64,000 nt of DNA from CALJFL01 sp036961205 (GCA_036961205.1 JBALVI010000002.1:248001-312000), one strand, 5' to 3'. Shown: positions 32,748-42,464, numbered from the stretch's first letter. Notes: generated by a model from the letters alone, not told the origin. Program-made: numbers and translations.

Positions 32748-33152
32748 ATGTCCATAGGATCCTGGGATCCCGATGCCAGTGCCGCTGCTCAGCAGTCCAC
32801 GCTGGAACCTGAAACCCTGCAAAGATTTATTGAGTTCAGCAAGAACGACCAACTAGCAATGTTGGAAACACTGATAGACGACAGTGAAAGCCAGGTATTG
32901 GCCGGCTTGATGAAGGTCGACCACAGCCAGTGGATCTCCGCAGTTGAGCCATTGGCAGATGCTGAGATTATCCACCTGATTCGATTTTTCACCATAGCCG
33001 AGAAATTACCTGGCTGGGAAGCTGGTGCCGAGTCACCGGTGATTCCGCTGGCAAAGACATTGCGCAAACGCGGGCAGCGACTCGATAAAGAACTACTATT
33101 GTGGCTGCGAGAGGTTAGCGATAACCGCTATCTGCCTTACGGGCCTCTCTAG
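32748..33152 (+). CDS. Hypothetical acidic helical protein
   Basis: A 134-residue soluble protein preceded by a strong AAAGGAGAGCCACC. Residues 17-120 are predicted from composition to be mainly helical (LQRFIEFSKNDQLAMLETLI; EPLADAEIIHLIRFFTIAEK), and the C-terminus ends with WLREVSDNRYLPYGPL. I do not recognise a named family. Short gaps make it a likely partner in a two-gene unit with the preceding small gene. Confidence 0.7.
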   Translation: MSIGSWDPDASAAAQQSTLEPETLQRFIEFSKNDQLAMLETLIDDSESQVLAGLMKVDHSQWISAVEPLADAEIIHLIRFFTIAEKLPGWEAGAESPVIPLAKTLRKRGQRLDKELLLWLREVSDNRYLPYGPL

Positions 33153-33168
33153 GTGGAGGTAGGTCGGG

Positions 33169-33459
33169 CTAGGCTTTTTTAACACCGGCATCAAAAGCCG
33201 CCTGCTGCTCAGCGGTGGCCTCGGTCTGGTGTTGAGCCTTCCACTGCGCGTAGGGCATACCGTAAACCCGTTCCCTGGCGCTGTCGTAGTCGACCTCCTG
33301 TCCCCGCTCTTCGGCGGCAGCCACATACCACTTTGACAGGCAATTGCGGCAGAAGCTGGCCAGGTTCATCAGCTCGATATTCTGAACGTCTTTGCGACTG
33401 TCCAGATGTTCCAACAGCCGCCTAAAGACGGCTGCTTCTATTTCGGTTGTAGTGCTCAT
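33169..33459 (-). CDS. DUF1244-family protein
   Basis: A 96-residue protein matching DUF1244: FRRLLEHLDSRKDVQNIELM (residues 12-31), LASFCRNCLSKWYVAAAEER (residues 33-52) and MPYAQWKAQHQTEATAEQQA near the C-terminus. The ATG at 33459 has AGGAG at good distance; a start 33 bases further upstream is unlikely. The CRNCL segment and a helix-rich fold are family features. Members are widespread in Proteobacteria without known function. Confidence 0.92.
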   Translation of the reverse strand: MSTTTEIEAAVFRRLLEHLDSRKDVQNIELMNLASFCRNCLSKWYVAAAEERGQEVDYDSARERVYGMPYAQWKAQHQTEATAEQQAAFDAGVKKA

Positions 33460-33522
33460 CCAAAGCTCCTCTATAATATTTCGTGGTTTCAAATGCGCAG
33501 CGAAGCGCAGTGTATTTAGCCG

Positions 33523-34314
33523 TTATACCGGCATGTACTGACCACCGTTAACATCCAGGGAAGCACCGGTGACGACACTGGCATAGTCCGACGCAAAAAA
33601 CAGGGCAGCTTTGGCGCACTCGCCATCGTCGGGAATAACTCCCAGCGGAATATCGGTGGTTACCTCGGCTATCAAATCTTCCTTTGATTTACCCGTGGTT
33701 GCCACCTGCCAATCAAAGTAGGCCTCCACATTGGGTCCCCACATCCAGCCCATGTGGCAGCTGTTGACGCGAATATTGTATTGCCCCAATTCCAGTGCCA
33801 GATGCTTGGTCGCCGAGCGTAATGCTGATTTGGAGGCGCCATATCCTGCCTGAGTCGCCAACGGTTTATGTTCAACCATGGTCCCTATCATCACGATGGA
33901 ACCGCCACCGCTGTGCTTCATAGTCTTTACGCAGGCCTGAGTGAGGTGCATGGTGCCGAAAAAGTTGACGTTCATTGCCCTGTGCCAATCTTCCATGTTG
34001 GCATCCTCTATCGGGCCAAAGCTGCCCGGATCGTAGGCGCTGTTGAAAAGGACGTCTATTTGCCCAAAAGCTGCCACGGTTTGATCAGCTAATGCCTGGC
34101 ACTGAGCCTTATCAGCAATATCGGTGCTCACTTTTAGAATCTCGGTACCCAGACCCAGCGCTTCAATCTCCGCCGCCGCAGTATCAAGCTTGCTCGCGGT
34201 TCTAGCGGCCAGCACTACCGCCCGGGCGCCCTCCTTTGCAGCCAACGTGGACAATGCCTGCCCCAAGCCCGGGCCAATCCCGGAAACGATAACGACTTTA
34301 TCCTTTAGCAACAT
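33523..34314 (-). CDS. SDR-family oxidoreductase
   Basis: A 263-residue short-chain dehydrogenase. The coenzyme motif is VSGIGPGLGQALS (TGxxxGxG variant, residues 9-21), the catalytic Tyr-Lys pair is in YGASKSALRSATKHLALE (Y about 163), and NSAYDPGSFG replaces the usual NNAG. The ATG at 34314 is preceded by AGGAG; the longer frame from 34407 would overlap dnaE and lacks family support. It follows dnaE on the same strand after 90 bases. In many gammaproteobacteria accA occupies this place; here it does not. Substrate unknown. Confidence 0.92.
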   Translation of the reverse strand: MLLKDKVVIVSGIGPGLGQALSTLAAKEGARAVVLAARTASKLDTAAAEIEALGLGTEILKVSTDIADKAQCQALADQTVAAFGQIDVLFNSAYDPGSFGPIEDANMEDWHRAMNVNFFGTMHLTQACVKTMKHSGGGSIVMIGTMVEHKPLATQAGYGASKSALRSATKHLALELGQYNIRVNSCHMGWMWGPNVEAYFDWQVATTGKSKEDLIAEVTTDIPLGVIPDDGECAKAALFFASDYASVVTGASLDVNGGQYMPV

Positions 34315-34403
34315 TACGTTTGCGCTCCTGTGTTTCATTATTTGAATCGGATGGGTGTCGTAACTATTTGTATGAATCAGACTATTTATTTTTGCCCAGT
34401 GGC

Positions 34404-37400
34404 TCAACCATACTGCAAAGATACTTTGTCATTGCCAACACAGGTGCGCAGGGCCTCGATAAGCTCATCGCTGGGCACAACCTGCCAGCGCTCACCCAAG
34501 CGCACCCGGGCACGGTTATGGGGCTGGTTATACACCAATGCGACGGGACAACTACCACCGCCAGCCTCACTTAAGGTCTTCTCTAACTCATCGGTAAAGC
34601 TGTCGCTGAGCATATCCTGATTAAGTTCTATAATCAGTTCCGCAGCGTAGTTCTGGCGGGCCTGCAATAAACTGCGCACTTCCTTTGCTCGCACGCCCAG
34701 GCCACCGGAATAATCATCGTGGGCCACACTACCTTCAACAATCACGATGTTGTCTTTACTCAGCAGATCCCGGTGTTCATTGTAAGTTTCTCCATAGACC
34801 GTCACTTCTATACGCGCGCTGCGGTCGTCTAGCTGCAGGATAGCCATGGTATCCCCGCGTTTCGTTTTCATGGTGCGTATGCCAACGACCAGTCCGGCTA
34901 ATACCTGGGTGCCCGGCTTGTCACCACGCAGATCGGCGATACGGGTGGGCGCGAATTTGCGCACCTCTTTTTCGTATTCGTCGATAGGGTGCCCGGTAAC
35001 GTATAGCCCCAGGGTGTCTTTTTCGCCGCCCAGTCGCTGCTTGTCTGACCAGGGGCGCTCCTGCCGAAACTGAGCATATACATCCTCAGTACCGCCACTC
35101 TTACTGGGCACTACCTCGCCAAACATATCGGCGATACCACTGTCACGATTACTGGCGCTCTGCTCTGCAGCTTTCAGTGCGTCTTCCATACTGGCCATCA
35201 ATATCCAACGTTCAACGCCCAGGGAGTCGAGTGCACCCGAGCGAATCAATGCATCTATCGCCTTTCGATTGACTCGCCTGGGATCGGTGCGGGCACAGAA
35301 ATCAAACAGATCGGTAAACGGTTGATCGGCTTCGCGCGTCATCAGAATATTTTCGATGGGACCTTCACCCAGGCCCTTGATCGCGCCTAAACCATAGATA
35401 ACTTCATTATCAGGATTAACCGTGAACATATACTGGCCTTCGTTCACGTCCGGTAATTTCAGGTTCAGTTTCAGGGCGCGGCACTCTTCAACCAGTACCA
35501 CAACCTTGTCAGTGTTCTGCAGTTCCGAGCTCATAACTGCGGCCATAAAATGCGCCGGATAGTGCGTTTTCAGCCAAGCAGTTTGGTAAGACACCAGGGC
35601 GTAGGCTGCGGAGTGAGATTTGTTAAAGCCGTAGCCGGCGAATTTCTCCACCAGATCAAAGATCTTGATCGCCAGTATGCCGTCTACACCCTTGGACCTG
35701 GCGCCCTCCTCGAACACCTCGCGCTGTTTGGCCATCTCCTCGGGCTTCTTCTTACCCATGGCGCGGCGCAGCATGTCAGCGCCGCCCAGAGTGTAGCCGG
35801 CCAGCTCCTGCGCAATCTGCATCACCTGTTCCTGATACAGGATAACCCCGTAGGTAGGCTCCAGGATTGGCTGCAACCATTCGTGCTGATATTTTATATC
35901 GGGGTAGGAAATAGCCTCGCGACCGTGCTTACGGTTAATAAAGTTATCAACCATGCCCGATTGCAGCGGCCCCGGCCGGAACAGCGCCACCAGTGCAATA
36001 ATGTCTTCGAAACAGTCTGGGCGCAGGCGCTTTATCAGATCTTTCATGCCCCGGGATTCGAGCTGAAAAACGGCGGTGGTTTCCGCCGACTGCAGCAGGT
36101 CAAAACTGGCTGAGTCGTCCAGCGGGATCTGCATAATTTCCAGCGGTAACTCGCCCTGCTGTGCGCGCACACCATTGATCATCTTCACCGCCCAGTCGAT
36201 GATCGTAAGGGTGCGCAAACCGAGGAAGTCAAACTTGACCAGCCCCGCGTCTTCCACATCGCCCTTATCGTACTGGGTGACCAAACCTCCACCGCTCTCA
36301 TCACAATACAGGGGAGAGAAGTCGGTTAACTTGGAGGGAGCAATAACTACCCCGCCGGCATGCTTGCCCACGTTACGGGTAATACCCTCGAGCTGCTCTG
36401 CCATATCCCAGATTTCCTGGGCTTGGGGATCATCACCAAGAAACTCTCGCAGCGGTTGTTCCTGCTCCACCGCTTTGGCCAGGGTTATACCCACTTCAAA
36501 AGGAATCATTTTGGACAGGCGGTCGGCAAGGCCGTAGGACTTGCCCTGCACCCGGGCGACATCACGCACAACCGCTTTGGCCGCCATAGTGCCGAAGGTG
36601 ATAATTTGGGAAACCGCCTCTCGCCCATAGGTATCGGCAACGTATTCAATAACCCGGTCGCGCCCCTCCATACAGAAGTCGACGTCGAAATCTGGCATGG
36701 ATACCCGCTCGGGATTGAGAAAGCGCTCAAACAGCAGGTCGTACTGAATGGGATCCAAATCGGTGATATCCAGCGCGTAAGCCACCAGAGAACCAGCGCC
36801 GGAGCCCCGCCCCGGGCCCACCGGAATATCTTGCTTTTTGGCCCAGCCAATAAAGTCCATAACAATCAAAAAGTAGCCCGGGAAGCCCATCTGAACAATG
36901 GTATCGAGTTCAAAGTCCAGCCTGTCGCGGTACAGAGTTTGCTTAGCTGGAAAGTCGGCAGCAGCGGTATCAAATAAAGTCGCCAGACGGTCATCAAGAC
37001 CATCGTGGGAAAGCTGCCGAAAAAACTGATCCATAGTGAGACCAGCCGGTACCGGATAGTCCGGTAAATAGGGCTTGCCCAACTCCAACACCAGACTGCA
37101 ACGCCTGGCTATCTCGACCGTATTGGCTAGTGCCTCGGGAATATCGGCAAACAGTTCCGCCATCTCAGCAGGTGAGCGCAGAAATTGCTGGTCGGTGTAA
37201 GACCTGGCCCGCCGCGGATCATCCAGAGCCCGGCCCTCGCCGATACAGACTCTGGCCTCATGGGCCTCAAATTCGGACGACGCCAGAAAACGGACGTCGT
37301 TGGTGGCAACCACCGGGCATTGCAATTGTTCTGCCAGCGCCACCGCAGCGTGCAGGTGGCTCTCGTCGCCCTCTCTGGCAGTGCGATGTATTTCCAGGTA

Positions 37401-37892
37401 GTAGCGACCCGGATAGAGTTGCATCCAGTATTGTGCGCGCTCCTGAGCCAGTTCGGCTTTTTCGGAGACCAGGGCCTGCCCCACATCTCCCGCCGCACCA
37501 CAGGACAGCGCGATTAGACCGTCAGCGTGTTGCTCCAGCCACGCTCGTTGTACATAGGGTATGCCCAGATACTGGCCTTCGGTGAAAGCGCGGGAAATCA
37601 ATATGGTCAGATTTTTATAGCCGGCCTCATTCATAGCCAACAGGCAAATTGGATGTGCACGTTCAGGGTCTTCAGCCTCGACCACCCTTAGGTCGGCACC
37701 AAAAATTGGCTTCACACCGGCGTCGAATGCGGCTTTGTGGAACTTGACCAGGCCATAGAAGTTACAGACATCGGTAACCGCAACAGCGGCCATGCCAAGC
37801 TCCTCTACGCGGCGAACTAGCGGCTTTATGCGCACCAATCCGTCGACGACGGAGTATTCAGTATGCAGGCGTAGGTGGACGAAATCAGTCAT
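34404..37892 (-). CDS. dnaE: DNA polymerase III alpha subunit
   Basis: An 1162-residue replicative polymerase, the same size as E. coli DnaE (1160). The PHP domain starts at FVHLRLHTEYSVVDGLVRI, the catalytic palm contains VSMPDFDVDFCMEGR near residue 395-410 (two of the three catalytic Asp), and the C-terminus holds the HhH region, OB-fold (ADLRGDKPGTQVLAGLVVGI) and tau-binding tail. It catalyses chromosome replication as part of the Pol III core. It is 9 bases downstream of rnhB and is the last gene of the long envelope/replication operon. Confidence 0.98.
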   Translation of the reverse strand: MTDFVHLRLHTEYSVVDGLVRIKPLVRRVEELGMAAVAVTDVCNFYGLVKFHKAAFDAGVKPIFGADLRVVEAEDPERAHPICLLAMNEAGYKNLTILISRAFTEGQYLGIPYVQRAWLEQHADGLIALSCGAAGDVGQALVSEKAELAQERAQYWMQLYPGRYYLEIHRTAREGDESHLHAAVALAEQLQCPVVATNDVRFLASSEFEAHEARVCIGEGRALDDPRRARSYTDQQFLRSPAEMAELFADIPEALANTVEIARRCSLVLELGKPYLPDYPVPAGLTMDQFFRQLSHDGLDDRLATLFDTAAADFPAKQTLYRDRLDFELDTIVQMGFPGYFLIVMDFIGWAKKQDIPVGPGRGSGAGSLVAYALDITDLDPIQYDLLFERFLNPERVSMPDFDVDFCMEGRDRVIEYVADTYGREAVSQIITFGTMAAKAVVRDVARVQGKSYGLADRLSKMIPFEVGITLAKAVEQEQPLREFLGDDPQAQEIWDMAEQLEGITRNVGKHAGGVVIAPSKLTDFSPLYCDESGGGLVTQYDKGDVEDAGLVKFDFLGLRTLTIIDWAVKMINGVRAQQGELPLEIMQIPLDDSASFDLLQSAETTAVFQLESRGMKDLIKRLRPDCFEDIIALVALFRPGPLQSGMVDNFINRKHGREAISYPDIKYQHEWLQPILEPTYGVILYQEQVMQIAQELAGYTLGGADMLRRAMGKKKPEEMAKQREVFEEGARSKGVDGILAIKIFDLVEKFAGYGFNKSHSAAYALVSYQTAWLKTHYPAHFMAAVMSSELQNTDKVVVLVEECRALKLNLKLPDVNEGQYMFTVNPDNEVIYGLGAIKGLGEGPIENILMTREADQPFTDLFDFCARTDPRRVNRKAIDALIRSGALDSLGVERWILMASMEDALKAAEQSASNRDSGIADMFGEVVPSKSGGTEDVYAQFRQERPWSDKQRLGGEKDTLGLYVTGHPIDEYEKEVRKFAPTRIADLRGDKPGTQVLAGLVVGIRTMKTKRGDTMAILQLDDRSARIEVTVYGETYNEHRDLLSKDNIVIVEGSVAHDDYSGGLGVRAKEVRSLLQARQNYAAELIIELNQDMLSDSFTDELEKTLSEAGGGSCPVALVYNQPHNRARVRLGERWQVVPSDELIEALRTCVGNDKVSLQYG

Positions 37893-37901
37893 GTGGTGAG
37901 T

Positions 37902-38525
37902 TTACTCTGCTGACTTCAGTGCTAACAGATCTTTTACCGGTCCGAAGGTTTTTCTATGCGCCGGGGTCACCCCAAGTGTGCGCAAAGCCTGCAAATGCTT
38001 TGCGGTAGGATATCCTTTGTGAGCTTCGAAACCGTAACCGGGATATTCCTGAGCCAACTGTACGAGTTCGCTGTCACGCTGCACCTTGGCGAGTATAGAG
38101 GCTGCAGCAATAGCGGGAACGCGGTCATCCCCCTTCACTACCGGCTCTGAGGCATACTGCCAACGGGGCAGTTTGTTGCCGTCCACCAATACATAACCGG
38201 GCTGCGGTTGCAGGGCCTCGACGGCTCGGTGCATTGCCAGCAGCGAAGCCTGCAGGATATTGAGTTCATCAATTTCAGCGACCGAGCAACGCGCCACCGA
38301 CCAGGCCAATGCCTGCTCCCGAATTTTCTCGGCAAGTTCCTCACGCCGTTTTGGCGAAAGCTTTTTCGAGTCTCTCAAACCCTCTATAGGATTCTGTGGA
38401 TCCAGGATAACCGCGGCGGTCACTACATCTCCGGCTAACGGACCCCGGCCTACCTCATCGACACCGGCAATGAGTTGGCCTACTATTTCGGGGCGCTCGT
38501 AATCTAAAACGAAGGGATCATTCAT
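37902..38525 (-). CDS. rnhB: Ribonuclease HII
   Basis: A 207-residue enzyme that cuts RNA in RNA-DNA hybrids and removes misincorporated ribonucleotides. The active-site Asp-Glu pair is in GVDEVGRGPLAGDVV (residues 22-36), and LVDGNKLP and DDRVPAIAAASILAK carry further conserved residues. The ATG at 38525 lies inside the end of lpxB (8-base overlap); the longer frame upstream is the lpxB antisense-free frame and has no family similarity. The lpxB-rnhB-dnaE order is standard in gammaproteobacteria. Confidence 0.97.
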   Translation of the reverse strand: MNDPFVLDYERPEIVGQLIAGVDEVGRGPLAGDVVTAAVILDPQNPIEGLRDSKKLSPKRREELAEKIREQALAWSVARCSVAEIDELNILQASLLAMHRAVEALQPQPGYVLVDGNKLPRWQYASEPVVKGDDRVPAIAAASILAKVQRDSELVQLAQEYPGYGFEAHKGYPTAKHLQALRTLGVTPAHRKTFGPVKDLLALKSAE

Positions 38526-39669
38526 GGGGAAGCGCAAGGTCTGCCAATGCGGCAGCAGCCAGAGGTGCGTACCCCAAAGCCAGGTCGCGGTGAAAATCTT
38601 CAAACGCAGCAACCTGAGCCGCTGCAACCTGTGGTTGCGTGAGTATAGGTAATAGCGCGTCAACCATGGCCTGCGGCGTCGCCGCATCCTGCAATAGCTC
38701 GGGCACGATGCGCTCTCCTGCCAGCACGTTGGGCAGACTGACAAAACGCGTAGTGGCAAGTCGGGATGACAGGAACCAGGACAAGGCACCCATACGATAG
38801 GCGACGACCATTGGTCGTTTCAATAACATGGCTTCAAGCGTGGCCGTCCCAGAGGCCAGTAGAATGACATCGGCAGCGGCCATAGCCGTACGTGAGTTGC
38901 CGGCTATCAAAGTGATGGGCAGATCACTGTAGTCGCTCAGTGTCCTCTTTATTTGCTCTGCTCTGGCATCACTGGCTGCCGGCAGTACAAACCTCACAGT
39001 GGGATCTTGCTGCAACAACAAGCGAGCGGCCTGCAAAAACAGCGGAGTCAGCATTTTAACTTCACCGCCACGGCTCCCGGGCAGCAAAGCCACCCATTTC
39101 CCCTCCTCCGAAAGTCCCAAATCTCGCCTGGCCTGAAGGGGATCCATCGGTTCCAACAGCTCATCCGCCAGCGGATGGCCAACAAACACCGCCGACATCT
39201 GGTGCGCGCGATAGATTGGCAATTCGAAAGGAAACAGGCACAGCATCAGATCGACAGCGCGCTTGATCTTCTTAATTCTGCCTGCGCGCCAGGCCCAGAT
39301 AGTAGGGCTCACCAAATGTGCCGTTTTGATACCCTGGCTACGCAGCTTTTGCTCCAGATGGAGATTGAAGTCCGGGGAATCGATGCCTAGAAAGAAATCT
39401 GGGGGATTATCACGAAAATGCCGATACAAGGCGCCGCGTATGCGCAGTAACTCTGGCAATCTCTTCAGCGGTTCGACAAAGCCCATCACCGACAAGCGCT
39501 CCATCGGGTACATACTCTTGAGGCCTTGAGCCTCCATCAGCGGACCGCCAATACCCTCAACCTGAAGATCTGGAAATTGTTGGCGCAAAGCTGCGAGTAC
39601 CCGCGAGCCCAGGATGTCTCCTGAGGCCTCGCCGGCCAGTATTCCGATACGCAGGCCCCGGGGGCCCAT
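38518..39669 (-). CDS. lpxB: Lipid-A-disaccharide synthase
   Basis: A 383-residue glycosyltransferase (GT19) that joins UDP-2,3-diacylglucosamine and 2,3-diacylglucosamine-1-phosphate to lipid A disaccharide phosphate at the cytoplasmic face of the inner membrane. The N-terminus IGILAGEASGDILGSRVLAA and segments GIDSPDFNLHLEQKLRSQGI, YVSPTIWAW-like LVSPTIWAWRAGRIKKI and LPGSRGGEVKMLTPLF are typical. Its start follows the lpxA stop directly and its end overlaps rnhB, so translation is tightly coupled. Confidence 0.98.
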   Translation of the reverse strand: MGPRGLRIGILAGEASGDILGSRVLAALRQQFPDLQVEGIGGPLMEAQGLKSMYPMERLSVMGFVEPLKRLPELLRIRGALYRHFRDNPPDFFLGIDSPDFNLHLEQKLRSQGIKTAHLVSPTIWAWRAGRIKKIKRAVDLMLCLFPFELPIYRAHQMSAVFVGHPLADELLEPMDPLQARRDLGLSEEGKWVALLPGSRGGEVKMLTPLFLQAARLLLQQDPTVRFVLPAASDARAEQIKRTLSDYSDLPITLIAGNSRTAMAAADVILLASGTATLEAMLLKRPMVVAYRMGALSWFLSSRLATTRFVSLPNVLAGERIVPELLQDAATPQAMVDALLPILTQPQVAAAQVAAFEDFHRDLALGYAPLAAAALADLALPHE

Positions 39670-40440
39670 TTAACGGACGATACCGCGTTCCGAGGCGCGC
39701 AGAGAGTCGATAAATACCTGAAGCTCGGGCGTGTCAGCCAGCATCGATTCCAGCCGTTGTAGGGCGATATCGATTGTCAGTCCCTGACGATAGACGATTT
39801 TGAACGCCCGGCGCAGTTGGCTGATGGCATCAGAGGAGAACCCACGTCTACGCAGGCCTTCGATATTAATAGTTTTCGCTTCGGCGGGAGAGCCACTAAC
39901 CGTCACGTAAGCTGGCACATCCTTGCCAATGCCCGTGGCCATCCCACTGAAGCTGTGCTCACCAATCTTGCAGAACTGGTGCACGAGGGTATAACCGCTG
40001 AGTATTGCCCAGTCGCCAACGCGCACATGACCCGCTAGCGCGGCGTTATTCACCAGTATCGTATGATTACCGATGACGCTGTCGTGGCCCACATGGACGC
40101 AGGCCATTAGCAAATTGTGGTCGCCGATAATGGTCTCGGACTTATCCTGCACCGTACCCCGATGGATAGTAACGTTCTCACGAATGACGTTGTTATCACC
40201 GATGATCAGCCGGGTTGGCTCGTCCCGGTACTTCAGGTCCGGGGTAGCTTCGCCGACGGTGGAAAACTGGTAGATATGATTGTCACGGCCAATGATGGTG
40301 GGCCCCTTAATCACCACGTGAGATTCAACCGTACAGCCGGGTCCAATTTCCACTTCCGGGCCAATCAGAGTCCAGGGCCCGATACTGACGTCATCGGCGA
40401 TCTTCGCGGAAGGGTCAACAATGGCCTGTGGATGTATCAC
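39670..40440 (-). CDS. lpxA: UDP-N-acetylglucosamine acyltransferase
   Basis: A 256-residue left-handed beta-helix acyltransferase that performs the first step of lipid A synthesis with hydroxyacyl-ACP. IHPQAIVDPSAKIADDVSIG starts the hexapeptide repeats; MACVHVGHDSVIGNHTILVN contains the catalytic His region, and the C-terminal helical domain begins near residue 190. Length is close to E. coli LpxA (262). It lies 1 base after fabZ, which competes for the same hydroxyacyl-ACP pool. Confidence 0.98.
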   Translation of the reverse strand: MIHPQAIVDPSAKIADDVSIGPWTLIGPEVEIGPGCTVESHVVIKGPTIIGRDNHIYQFSTVGEATPDLKYRDEPTRLIIGDNNVIRENVTIHRGTVQDKSETIIGDHNLLMACVHVGHDSVIGNHTILVNNAALAGHVRVGDWAILSGYTLVHQFCKIGEHSFSGMATGIGKDVPAYVTVSGSPAEAKTINIEGLRRRGFSSDAISQLRRAFKIVYRQGLTIDIALQRLESMLADTPELQVFIDSLRASERGIVR

Positions 40441-40441
40441 C

Positions 40442-40873
40442 CTAACGATCAGCGCAAAGAATTATGGCGGAGGCGCAGAGTTTGTCGTCGACGTCAGCAC
40501 TCACCTGAAAGCGCCAAATGCCGCGCTTTTGGCCCAGAATTGACGCTCTAAGCATAACCCGATCTCCCGGCACGCACGGCCGTTTGAAGCGCAGCTTGTC
40601 GGCGCCGACAAAATAGTAGATTGAACCATCTTCCGGGGTTTTATCCATGGTCTTGAAACCCAGAATACCCGCTGCTTGAGCCATCGCTTCCACCAGTAAA
40701 ACACCGGGGAACACCGGCTCTTGGGGAAAGTGGCCCTCAAAAAATTGCTCATTAATAGTCAGGTTTTTATACGCGACGATAGACTCACCCGGAGTCAGCT
40801 CCACTACGCGATCAACCAGCAGGAAGGGATATCGGTGCGGCAAGTACTTGCGTATTTCACTGATGTCCATCAT
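40442..40873 (-). CDS. fabZ: 3-hydroxyacyl-[ACP] dehydratase
   Basis: A 143-residue hotdog dehydratase of type II fatty acid synthesis. The N-terminus ISEIRKYLPHRYPFLLVDRV includes the conserved H of the active site, and FFEGHFPQEPVFPGVLLVEA (residues 47-66) contributes the catalytic Glu. Two adjacent ATG codons (40873 and 40870) are possible starts. It is placed between lpxD and lpxA as in E. coli. Confidence 0.98.
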   Translation of the reverse strand: MMDISEIRKYLPHRYPFLLVDRVVELTPGESIVAYKNLTINEQFFEGHFPQEPVFPGVLLVEAMAQAAGILGFKTMDKTPEDGSIYYFVGADKLRFKRPCVPGDRVMLRASILGQKRGIWRFQVSADVDDKLCASAIILCADR

Positions 40874-40916
40874 CGGACCAATAACTCCCTGGTTTTAAGT
40901 GTCCTAGGCCTCACGC

Positions 40917-41927
40917 CTACGATTTTTGTTCCAACGCCTTCAGGCGCTTTTGTATCTTATCCAGCTGCAAAAACCGGGCGGCATTACGCGCCCATTCCCG
41001 CGATAGTGCCAAAGGCGTGCCCGAAGAGTAAGTCCCGGGCTGAGTGACCGATTTGGTAATCCTGGCCTGGCCGGTAAAATGCGCGTCGTCACAGATGGTG
41101 ATATGACCGGATACGCCCACTTGACCCGCAAAGGTGCAATTCTCCCCAATAGTGGAGCTTCCAGCGATACCCACGCAACCGGCGATCGCGGTATTTTTCC
41201 CGATGCGAACATTGTGGGCAATATGGACCTGATTATCGATGATCACGCCATCGGCAATCTCCGTATTATCCAAGGCACCTCTGTCTATCGTACAGCCGGA
41301 GCCGATATCGACCCGGTCGCCAATAACCACAGTGCCAAGTTGGCATATCTTCTCCCAACCATCAGGTCCCGGTGCCCAACCAAAGCCATCGGAGCCAATC
41401 ACCGTCTGGCTGTGTACAACACAATCACTACCCAGTATCACACCATGGTAAATAACGGTGCTGGGATATATCTTGCAGCGACCACCAATAACGGCACCCT
41501 CGCCTATATGCGCACCTGCACCAATGACCACGTCTTCGCCCAGCACAGCACCGGCGGCAACCGACGCCAACGGGCCAATAGAGACATTCTTGCCCAAGAT
41601 GGCATCATCAGCCACGATAGCACTGGGGTGTACACCGGTTGCAAGCCTGGGGCTAGTATCCAAAAGCTGGCTGGCTCTGGCATAACTGAGATAGGGGTTG
41701 TTCGAAATCAGATACGCGACCGGACATTCCGCAGCCAGATCTTCGGGCAGGATAACCGCGCCAGCACGGGACTGACGCAGCTCTTCGATATATTTGGAGC
41801 CAGTGACAAAAGTCAGCTGATCCCCACTGGCGCTGTCTAGTGACGACAGGCCAACAATAGGCAGGTCTGCATCCCCGGAAAAGGTCAGCTCTAGCTTCTC
41901 AGCGACTTCCCCCAGGGTATACAGCAC
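40917..41927 (-). CDS. lpxD: UDP-3-O-acylglucosamine N-acyltransferase
   Basis: A 336-residue trimeric acyltransferase of lipid A synthesis that adds the N-linked hydroxyacyl chain. An N-terminal uridine-binding domain (residues 1-100, DQLTFVTGSKYIEEL) precedes hexapeptide repeats (VVIGAGAHIGEGAVIGGRCK) with the catalytic His in IDNQVHIAHNVRIGKN near residue 240, and a C-terminal helix. Start codon GTG, 6 bases after skp. Confidence 0.98.
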   Translation of the reverse strand: MLYTLGEVAEKLELTFSGDADLPIVGLSSLDSASGDQLTFVTGSKYIEELRQSRAGAVILPEDLAAECPVAYLISNNPYLSYARASQLLDTSPRLATGVHPSAIVADDAILGKNVSIGPLASVAAGAVLGEDVVIGAGAHIGEGAVIGGRCKIYPSTVIYHGVILGSDCVVHSQTVIGSDGFGWAPGPDGWEKICQLGTVVIGDRVDIGSGCTIDRGALDNTEIADGVIIDNQVHIAHNVRIGKNTAIAGCVGIAGSSTIGENCTFAGQVGVSGHITICDDAHFTGQARITKSVTQPGTYSSGTPLALSREWARNAARFLQLDKIQKRLKALEQKS

Positions 41928-41933
41928 GACTAA

Positions 41934-42464
41934 TTACTGAGCTGCTGGCTGGGCCGCCAACTGGTTCAGTTTGTCAGTCACTTTGGCGGTAATACTATAA
42001 CCGGCGTCTGCGTGTATCACCGTAGAACGCTGCAGCAGCAAGCCAATACCTTCAGTGGCGATCAGTTCGCGCAGCACATCCTGCACTTTAGGGGACATTT
42101 CCTGCAACAAAACCTGGCCGGCATCCTGCTCTACTTTCTGTAACTTGCCGGTTACGTGTTCCAAATCGGCCTGTTTACTGCCCAATTTCTGACGGGCAGC
42201 AAGTTGTTGTTCCTGGCTCATCACAGCGGCGTCTTTCTGAAAGCCCTGCACCAGCACGTCAAATTCACCTTTCAGGCGATCGAACTCTGCCTTGTCTGTT
42301 TTGTAATCCTCTTCATCACGAACATCAGCCAGACGCTTAAGAGCGGCATCCGACTGCATAATGGCAGCCTGCAGATCAACGACGGCAATCTTGCCCTGAG
42401 CCCAGCCCAGGGTGGGCAGCGAAAGCGCTACAACGGCAAGTGTAATTTTTAACAGTTTAGACAC
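41934..42464 (-). CDS. skp: Skp/OmpH periplasmic chaperone
   Basis: A 176-residue periplasmic chaperone for outer-membrane proteins. The GTG at 42464 follows TTGGAGAATACC and gives MSKLLKITLAVVALSLPTLG, a signal peptide ending AWA/AQG; an ATG 39 bases upstream would produce a poor signal. The mature part starts KIAVVDLQAAIMQSDAA and is a long helical tentacle region rich in Lys, Glu and Gln (residues 60-130), as in Skp. It lies between bamA and lpxD, the conserved position. The two proteins cooperate in delivery of unfolded OMPs. Confidence 0.95.
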   Translation of the reverse strand: MSKLLKITLAVVALSLPTLGWAQGKIAVVDLQAAIMQSDAALKRLADVRDEEDYKTDKAEFDRLKGEFDVLVQGFQKDAAVMSQEQQLAARQKLGSKQADLEHVTGKLQKVEQDAGQVLLQEMSPKVQDVLRELIATEGIGLLLQRSTVIHADAGYSITAKVTDKLNQLAAQPAAQ

